A stretch of 10,691 nucleotides of DNA from an uncultured bacterium (GTDB lineage: Bacteria > Bacteroidota > Bacteroidia > Bacteroidales > Bacteroidaceae), in NCBI GenBank assembly GCA_905215575.1, contig CAJMQV010000059.1:1-10691 (forward strand), in the 5' to 3' direction. The stretch's first letter is position 1; every line of letters starts with the position of its first letter. Positions 1-6,808 of the stretch are shown piece by piece. Below the pieces are notes generated by a model. That model saw only the letters and a program-made list of their open reading frames with translations, was not told the origin of the DNA and made no database searches. Made by a program: the position numbers and the translations under genes.

Positions 1-250
1 CCCATTTTAATCTTTTAATTGTTAAAACGGTGTGAAGTATTTCTGTATTAAGACAGTGGGAAACGGATACATTTTAAAACGGATGATTTATATGCCTTTT
101 TATGAAAATCTTTAAGTGGCAATATTGTCTGATTTTTGCTTATCGATTTGAATTCTACTGTTTTCCCTCTTCGGCTAATTCTCAGAATCTTTCTAAAACA
201 AAATCTTGTAATAAGTCCAATTTTAGCCTGATAATATTTTTTATTGTAAA

Positions 251-268
251 ATACCTATATTTAGGTAT
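251..268. promoter_or_regulatory. Perfect inverted repeat, candidate operator of pflBA
   Basis: ATACCTA-TATT-TAGGTAT is a perfect 7+7 bp dyad with a 4-bp centre. It lies about 30 bp upstream of the -7-like element at 291-298, so its centre would be near -41 to -46 of a start around 301-306. That is where class II activators of the CRP/FNR type usually sit. A second AGGTAT copy follows at 270-275, in direct orientation to the right arm. The dyad is seen directly. That a regulator binds it, and which one, is inference; it does not match the FNR or Rex consensus. Confidence 0.4.
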
Positions 269-274
269 GAGGTA

Positions 275-298
275 TTTGAAAAATTCTACGTATCTTTG
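275..298 (+). promoter_or_regulatory. Probable Bacteroidetes-type promoter of pflBA
   Basis: TATCTTTG at 291-298 fits the TAnnTTTG -7 element recognised by the Bacteroidetes primary sigma factor. The nearest upstream TTTG (275-278) is only 12 bp away, shorter than the usual spacing of about 17-21 bp, so the -33 element is poor or missing. A weak -33 next to a dyad suggests activator dependence. Transcription would start around 301-306, leaving a leader of roughly 45 nt before the pflB ATG. Confidence 0.5.
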
Positions 299-348
299 CA
301 TCGAGAAAAAGAGAAAGACGAAGTATCATATTTTTATCAATATTTTTT

Positions 349-2589
<2,241 letters not shown>

Positions 2590-2601
2590 TTTGTTGAACA
2601 A

Positions 2602-3330
2602 GTGATTAAAGGAAAAATACATTCACTGGAGAGTTTCGGGACCGTTGACGGTCCCGGAATTCGTTTTGTGACCTTCCTGCAGGGATGCCCTCTGCGTTGT
2701 CAGTACTGTCACAACCCGGATACCTGGGACAAGAACCGTGCCGTGAAGTATGAGTACACCCCTCAGGAACTCCTTGAAGAGGTGTTGCGCTACAAAAGCT
2801 TTATCCGCAACGGTGGTGTGACTCTGACCGGTGGCGAACCGCTGGTGCAGGCTGAGTTTGCACGCGAGTATTTCCGTCTGTGCCGCGAGGCCGGACTGCA
2901 TACGGCGCTCGATACTTCGGGAGCCATCTGCAATGAGCAGACGCTGGCCGTGCTGGACTACACCGATTTGCTGATGCTCGACATCAAGGCGCTGGATGAG
3001 GCCCTGTGCCGCAAGGTTTGCGGCAGCGACGGGCGCAATGCCTTGCGCTATCTGGACGAGGCCCAGAAGCGAGGCGTCAAGGTTTGGATCCGTCACGTGG
3101 TCGTGCCGGGGCTGACTGATGACGACGAGCAGCTCGACCGCCTGGTGGAATATCTCAAGGGCTATCCGGTGGTGGAGAAAATCGAATGGTTGCCTTATCA
3201 TACGATGGGCGTGTTCAAGTACGAACAGTTGGGCTTGCCTTATCCGCTGAAGGATGTGGAACCACTCTCGGCAGAACGGATCAAGACCATCCGTGAACGC
3301 TATAAGGACGTGTTTCCGGTTCAGAAATAA
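2602..3330 (+). CDS. pflA: Pyruvate formate-lyase activating enzyme (radical SAM)
   Basis: This radical-SAM enzyme cleaves S-adenosylmethionine and abstracts hydrogen from Gly721 of the neighbouring PflB, installing the glycyl radical. Its 242 residues match the family length (about 246). The [4Fe-4S] ligands are Cys29, Cys33 and Cys36 in GCPLRCQYCHNPDTW. The SAM-binding GGE motif is at 77-79 (TLTGGEPL). The N-terminal HSLESFGTVDGPGIRFV stretch is diagnostic of PflA rather than of anaerobic ribonucleotide reductase activases. The start is GTG at 2602; no in-frame ATG lies upstream in the 12-bp gap after pflB, and the N-terminus from GTG matches the family. It is translated from the pflB transcript, and a terminator follows at once. 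Confidence 0.96.
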   Translation: MIKGKIHSLESFGTVDGPGIRFVTFLQGCPLRCQYCHNPDTWDKNRAVKYEYTPQELLEEVLRYKSFIRNGGVTLTGGEPLVQAEFAREYFRLCREAGLHTALDTSGAICNEQTLAVLDYTDLLMLDIKALDEALCRKVCGSDGRNALRYLDEAQKRGVKVWIRHVVVPGLTDDDEQLDRLVEYLKGYPVVEKIEWLPYHTMGVFKYEQLGLPYPLKDVEPLSAERIKTIRERYKDVFPVQK

Positions 3331-3344
3331 ACCATAAAAGTATA

Positions 3345-3388
3345 ATGGCAGATTGTATCTTCGGTATGGATACAGTCTGCTATTTTTG
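3345..3388 (+). terminator. Rho-independent-like terminator of pflBA
   Basis: GCAGATTGTATC (3348-3359) pairs with GATACAGTCTGC (3369-3380), with one G-U wobble. Three more pairs, one of them G-U, extend the base outward. The loop is about 9 nt, and ATTTTTG follows directly. The hairpin begins 14 bp after the pflA stop codon, a normal place for operon termination. Confidence 0.8.
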
Positions 3389-3452
3389 TATAAATATTTA
3401 CATGTATTAAAAATAAAAGCAGGTTTTCTTTTTCTCGTCTGCATTGTTTTTA

Positions 3453-3460
3453 TAACTTTG
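3453..3460 (+). promoter_or_regulatory. Candidate -7 element for the tetR-family gene
   Basis: TAACTTTG matches TAnnTTTG and lies 84 bp upstream of the chosen ATG at 3545. The expected -33 zone (about 3427-3434) is only a T-rich run without a clean TTTG, so the promoter is moderate at best. It is downstream of the pflA terminator, consistent with the regulator having its own transcript and a leader of about 75-80 nt. Confidence 0.4.
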
Positions 3461-3544
3461 AACTTGGTTGGATATGTGAGTATATCCTATTAGTTGTATT
3501 TGTGTAATAACGGGATTGATTTTCCCTATATAATACTTTTTATA

Positions 3545-4267
3545 ATGGAACAGGAAAGCCGTAAACCGAGGAGACCGAGACGAAGCAAGGCCGATATAGA
3601 AAATTGCATTAACAAGGCCGCCAAGGAACTGGTATTGAAAAAGAGATTCTCCAATGTGACCGTTTTGGACATCATTAAGCGCGCCAAAATCGAGCCGATA
3701 ACCTTTTACAGCCGTTATCGGAACCAGGAAAATTTCTTTGAGCACTTTGTGCGTGATTTTGATTACTGGTTTAAGGATACGATGAGCGTGGAGGATGATC
3801 AAGTACGTACAGAAGAAGTTTATGCCGAACTCTTGATCAATCTGTTCAATGAATTAAACCATAAATCCATCATGCTGGAGCTTTTGCGTTGGGAGATATC
3901 AGACACCAATCAGGTTACCCTGCGTACGGCCATGAACCGCGAGCTGCATACCATCCCTCTGGTGGATAAGTATGAGTCTGATTTTAAGGATTCTGGAATG
4001 GACATCAGTGCCATATCCAGTTTGCTGATTGGCGGAATCTATTATCTGTGTCTGCATAAGGAATGTTCTCCTTTCTGTCGGATTGATCTCAATACAGACG
4101 AGGGGAAGCAGAAAATTCAGAATGCGATACGAACTTTGTCCCGTTTGCTGTACGAACACAAGCAAGGCACCCGTTCACAAAGCAAGGATGAATTAGAGGA
4201 GATTGCGGAGCGTATGAGACAAAGGGGAATGAGTGAAGAGGATATTCGGTATTGTCTGATGAAATAA
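3545..4267 (+). CDS. TetR/AcrR-family transcriptional regulator
   Basis: This is a DNA-binding one-component regulator of 240 residues from the preferred start. The N-terminus is basic (RKPRRPRRSKADIENC). It is followed by a TetR-type helix-turn-helix at about residues 20-65: the scaffold helix ends near LKKRFSNVTV, the recognition region is LDIIKRAKIEPITFYSRYRN, and QENFFEHFV is the usual 'tyr-x-x-phe' exit. The rest is an all-helical putative ligand-binding and dimerisation part with no recognisable ligand signature. The frame is open back to 3494, but the extra 17 residues (MYLCNNGIDFPYIILFI) are hydrophobic and atypical, so the ATG at 3545 is preferred. The target is unknown. The neighbours are pflBA upstream and a convergent LuxR-type gene. 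Control of pfl or of itself is possible but not shown. Confidence 0.85.
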   Translation: MEQESRKPRRPRRSKADIENCINKAAKELVLKKRFSNVTVLDIIKRAKIEPITFYSRYRNQENFFEHFVRDFDYWFKDTMSVEDDQVRTEEVYAELLINLFNELNHKSIMLELLRWEISDTNQVTLRTAMNRELHTIPLVDKYESDFKDSGMDISAISSLLIGGIYYLCLHKECSPFCRIDLNTDEGKQKIQNAIRTLSRLLYEHKQGTRSQSKDELEEIAERMRQRGMSEEDIRYCLMK

Positions 4268-4282
4268 GGAAGCTACATCATA

Positions 4283-4330
4283 ATCCCCTCCTTTTAAAAC
4301 CACTTTAAAACGGTTTTAAAAGGAGGGGAT
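4283..4330. terminator. Perfect 19-bp inverted repeat between convergent regulator genes
   Basis: ATCCCCTCCTTTTAAAACC (4283-4301) is exactly complementary to 4312-4330, with a 10-nt spacer ACTTTAAAAC. It sits between the stop of the tetR-family gene (4267) and the stop of the convergent LuxR-type gene (4343), which is where a bidirectional terminator belongs. Neither side has a proper U-tract: the + side continues AGTTGTATATT and the - side TATGATGTAGC. The right half also contains a competing dyad (TTTAAAAC-G-GTTTTAAA, 4304-4320), so two folds are possible. The function as a terminator is inferred from place and stem strength. Confidence 0.6.
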
Positions 4331-4342
4331 AGTTGTATATTG

Positions 4343-5092
4343 CTAAAACAGTTTTTTATTGGTGCAACAGATAATGGCCTCAGACATGTTTTTTACATGT
4401 AGTTTCTGGAACAGGATTTTTTTTCTTTTTTTAATGGCACTCTCAGATAATTGCAAATTCTCAGACATTTCCTTTTCTGTAAACCCTTGAATAGACAGTC
4501 TGACAATTTCTTTTTCTTTCTCGCTTAATTGAGGACTTGGCATTTCGTCCCAACATTTTGTTTCCCGGTTCCATAATATTTCTTTTTCGCCCACTTTGGC
4601 CATGATCATATTCGGGTGCTTCTGATCGGTCAGAGAAACCTTACAGAGTGCCCAGACAATTTCCTGACACTCGTTCTTGATCAATGGAATCAGAGTATGG
4701 CGCACGGGAAAATAAGCGTCCCCGTTTTTGATGCGGAAATCATAAGAGATATAGCCGTCTTTATTGCAATCTTCTTTTGACAGTTCCCAGTATTTCCGGA
4801 AACCTATCTCGTTGACTTCGAACAGAAATGGAATATCCTCGGGATGTACGTATCGGGCATAAAAATTATATCCCATATTCTGAACCTCATGGGCAGAATG
4901 TCCACATAAGAACAATGGATTGTCATGGACATATACAAATCGTTTCTGGCTATAATCTATAATATAAAAGCTCTCGTATTCATCCAGCAGAACCAGTTTT
5001 ATAAGATGGATCAGTTGGGCGATTTGCTCTTTTGAAAAGTGAACTGTATCGGTTACTTTATTCCATTCATTAAATAATTTATGTATGTTCAT
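4343..5092 (-). CDS. PAS-domain LuxR-family transcriptional regulator
   Basis: This 249-residue protein is probably a cytoplasmic sensor-regulator. Residues about 36-155 have the look of a PAS-like sensor fold (YIIDYSQKRFVYVHDNP, then YARYVHPEDIPFL, then SYDFRIKNGDAYFPVRHTL). Residues 186-243 form a LuxR/NarL-type helix-turn-helix with the typical sequence LSEKEKEIVRLSIQGFTEKEMSE, then LQLSESAIKKRKKILFQKL. There is no receiver domain, signal peptide or membrane segment. The ATG at 5092 has a GGGAG Shine-Dalgarno-like sequence 4-5 nt upstream (TATAGGGAGACAATG on the - strand), unusually good for this phylum. It is transcribed away from the DUF3828/barrel genes, with a palindrome in the shared intergenic region, so it probably controls them and perhaps itself. 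Its ligand is unknown. Confidence 0.87.
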   Translation of the reverse strand: MNIHKLFNEWNKVTDTVHFSKEQIAQLIHLIKLVLLDEYESFYIIDYSQKRFVYVHDNPLFLCGHSAHEVQNMGYNFYARYVHPEDIPFLFEVNEIGFRKYWELSKEDCNKDGYISYDFRIKNGDAYFPVRHTLIPLIKNECQEIVWALCKVSLTDQKHPNMIMAKVGEKEILWNRETKCWDEMPSPQLSEKEKEIVRLSIQGFTEKEMSENLQLSESAIKKRKKILFQKLHVKNMSEAIICCTNKKLF

Positions 5093-5173
5093 TGTCTCCC
5101 TATATTTTATTTAGGCTAAGATAATGTTTTTTATTATTTCTCGAATGATATCCCTCATAATATTTCTTCTGAG

Positions 5174-5189
5174 GTATACTTAAGTATAC
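5174..5189. promoter_or_regulatory. Perfect 16-bp palindrome, candidate LuxR-type operator
   Basis: GTATACTTAAGTATAC is a perfect palindrome. It can also be read as two tandem 10-bp units, AGGTATACTT (5172-5181) and AAGTATACTT (5182-5191), that is, one turn of helix each. It ends one base before the -33 box of the promoter at 5190-5218, so a protein bound here could contact RNA polymerase as an activator. The divergent gene encodes a LuxR-type helix-turn-helix protein, and such dimers bind dyads of this size. The sequence is certain; binding is inference. Confidence 0.5.
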
Positions 5190-5218
5190 TTTTAACAAAA
5201 AAACATCATTTATATTTG
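5190..5218 (+). promoter_or_regulatory. Bacteroidetes-type promoter of the DUF3828/barrel genes
   Basis: TATATTTG at 5211-5218 is an exact TAnnTTTG -7 element. TTTT at 5190-5193, 17 bp upstream, can serve as the -33 box (consensus TTTG). Transcription would start around 5225, giving a leader of about 100 nt before the GTG at 5324. The less-than-perfect -33 and the abutting palindrome fit activator control. Confidence 0.6.
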
Positions 5219-5282
5219 CTTTACATTGTTTTTTAGGCTCATTTTGTGATATGTTTCTACTAGTAAAGGTTATTTTAATGAC

Positions 5283-5300
5283 CTGTTCCTATAGGAATAG
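5283..5300 (+). promoter_or_regulatory. 5'-leader hairpin before the DUF3828 gene
   Basis: CTGTTCC-TATA-GGAATAG can fold into a 7-bp stem (one G-U pair) with a TATA loop. The core TTCCTATAGGAA (5286-5297) is a perfect DNA palindrome. It ends 12 bases before an AAGGA ribosome-binding-like sequence (5313-5317) and 23 bases before the GTG start. It could act on the DNA as an operator, or in the RNA by affecting leader structure; neither is shown. Confidence 0.3.
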
Positions 5301-5323
5301 AGCAAAAAATATAAGGACTTATT

Positions 5324-6196
5324 GTGAAACGATTAAAAGATTTGGGTATGAATTATCGTGTTGCTTTACTTGGCCTTTTGTTGCTACCATGGGCAGCAAA
5401 TAGCAAGCCCCTTACGAATTCAGATCAGGACGAAGGGGTTATTCCTTGGTTGACACAACAATACAAGGAGTATTGGTTGAATGAGGACATACACCGTACT
5501 GAGGATGTGAATAAGAAATATCTCACTACGGCCATGCTTGCGAAAGTATATCGGGCCAGCAATGTGGTGGATGCAAACTTGATGACCCGCTCTCAGGATG
5601 TGACTTCCTATGCTGCCCAGTCGGTGACCTGCCGTCATTTGGACGGTAACTGGTATGCTGTTTCCTGGCGCTTTTCTCCGGACGGTTCCTTGACGGATAT
5701 TCCGGTGCGCGTTGTCGGAACGGAAGGTAATTACCGCATTTCTTACGTCACTCCATTCTGGGGCGGCACAAAGTATGGAGATTCCCTGTTTGAGATTTCC
5801 CGCCAGCCTGTGGATCAGGAAAGCACGGCGGAGCATTTTGTCCGCTCGTTTTATGAAAGATACCTGTCCGCCTATATCCTGATGCCCGATACTTTGGAGC
5901 AGGAGTTATCCCATTTGCGTTCGGCCTATTGTGCAAAACCGGTTTTGCAGGCTTTTGATAAGAAAAGGGAAACCATGCAGCGTATGGATGGAGTGCCCTT
6001 TTATGACCTGTTGGTCGGCGAATCGGACTTTGACGCTTTCTGGAAAGACAGTTTCAAGATCCGTCCTGTAGATGACCGGACTTTTGAAGTCTCTTATGAC
6101 ATTTTTAAGGACGGGCAAGCACCAAAAGTGTGCTTCCGCGTGCAAGTGGGCAAGATTGACGGAAAATATCTTATTGAAAAAATTTCGGAGATCTAG
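5324..6196 (+). CDS. Secreted protein with two DUF3828-like repeats
   Basis: This 290-residue protein is probably periplasmic. It has a signal peptide (basic MKRLKDLGMNYR, hydrophobic VALLGLLLLPWAA, cleavage near residues 25-28) without a lipobox. Two divergent copies of an NTF2-like DUF3828-type unit follow, at about 38-145 and 166-290. Each starts with an aromatic helix (WLTQQYKEYW; HFVRSFYERYL), has a D-x-L-acid segment (DANLMTRSQDV; YDLLVGESDFDAFW) and ends in paired strands (GNYRISYV; GKYLIEKIS). GTG at 5324 is favoured by AAGGA six bases upstream; ATG at 5348 would still leave a short signal peptide. The gene stops at TAG 6194-6196, but the same frame stays open and protein-like beyond it, so this may be the front half of a larger, interrupted protein. 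The biochemical role is unknown. Confidence 0.75.
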   Translation: MKRLKDLGMNYRVALLGLLLLPWAANSKPLTNSDQDEGVIPWLTQQYKEYWLNEDIHRTEDVNKKYLTTAMLAKVYRASNVVDANLMTRSQDVTSYAAQSVTCRHLDGNWYAVSWRFSPDGSLTDIPVRVVGTEGNYRISYVTPFWGGTKYGDSLFEISRQPVDQESTAEHFVRSFYERYLSAYILMPDTLEQELSHLRSAYCAKPVLQAFDKKRETMQRMDGVPFYDLLVGESDFDAFWKDSFKIRPVDDRTFEVSYDIFKDGQAPKVCFRVQVGKIDGKYLIEKISEI

Positions 6197-6775
6197 AATG
6201 AGCCTTCTACAAACGGAGGAAATGTTTGCACTTTCACGGTAGAGGACTCACTGCTATATGACTATCAGCCGGAGTTTGCAGACAATGTGAAATTGATTTG
6301 TCTCCATTTTTTGAAGTGGCCGGAAGGATATCCGTCTGAGCAGCCTCTGTCTGCGGAAGTCCGTTTTACGATTGGTCCGGATGGAAAAATAACCGATGTT
6401 GTTCCGGAGGCCGATTCACCGGCAGTGAAGCAGGAGATGGAGCGCATGTTCTCCTCCCTTCCTAAGGCTTTGCCGGCATGGCAGGATGGTAAGGCGGTGG
6501 CCAGCAGTTGTGTGGTGCGTCTGAATCTGAGTAAATCCGAATGGGATCAATGCCAACGGAAAGAAACTGAGGCAGACAGCCGTCCGGTTTATGTGGACCC
6601 GGAACTCCCGGCTCATCCGTCCGACGGCTTGGATGCGTTCCAAAATTACCTGAGTACTCTTCTGCCTGAGGAATCCTCCGGAAAATTACTTTATTCTTTG
6701 ATACATTCTTGGTATCTCCTTGCGTTTCGGTGTTGTGTGTTTATTCTTCTTTCTATTACTCAGAAAACTGTTTAA
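6197..6775 (+). pseudogene. TonB C-terminal-like segment, in frame after a TAG; probable remnant
   Basis: This stretch continues the reading frame of the DUF3828 gene directly after its TAG, for 192 codons. The first 30 codons contain no ATG; the first plausible start is GTG at 6287. From there, residues 15-82 resemble a TonB C-terminal domain (YPSEQPLSAEVRFTIGPDG, then KITDVVPEADS, LPAWQDGKAV, VRLNL). Residues 105-126 (PELPAHPSDGLDAFQNYLSTLL) look like the opening of a second TonB-like unit (compare the usual P-x-FPGG-x-x-A-x-x-x-YL pattern). That unit is not completed; the tail is hydrophobic (LLYSLIHSWYLLAFRCCVFILL) and ends at 6775. The simplest reading is a gene inactivated by an amber codon and a damaged 3' end. 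Alternatives are a separately started protein from GTG 6287, or low-level readthrough. Confidence 0.55.
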
Positions 6776-6808
6776 AACGAGATCTATAACTAATATTACT
6801 CAAAAACA

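Larger units (their letters stand above)
1..348. other. AT-rich intergenic leader upstream of pflB
   Basis: This 348-base stretch has no convincing gene. It is strongly AT-rich, and the only open frame of note (102-383, +) has low-complexity composition and overlaps the pflB start. Its right third carries an inverted repeat (251-268) and a Bacteroidetes -7-like element (291-298). Its left end has three AAACGG hexamers (25-30, 61-66, 77-82), unevenly spaced, with no obvious meaning. A small CTGT/ACAG hairpin lies near 43-56. I see no terminator that clearly belongs to a gene further left. Confidence 0.7.

Noticed and set aside
16..30. TTGTTAAAA resembling half of a Rex site
   Set aside because: Only one half is present, with no matching inverted half at the right spacing, and it lies about 270 bp from the likely start of transcription.
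25..82. Three AAACGG hexamers
   Set aside because: The spacing is irregular (36 and 16 bp), and a 6-mer repeated three times in AT-rich DNA is weak evidence for a site.
2623..3444. 273-aa antisense frame over pflA
   Set aside because: It runs across the pflA coding sequence and its terminator. The composition is typical of the complement of a coding gene and no motif is recognisable.
6194..6196. TAG read as a recoded sense codon
   Set aside because: Every clear gene in the window follows standard termination, no suppressor tRNA or recoding structure is seen, and a nonsense mutation is simpler.
6215..6240. GGAGGAAATG as a strong ribosome-binding site and start
   Set aside because: The ATG opens a frame of only six codons before TAG, so it does not start the TonB-like segment.
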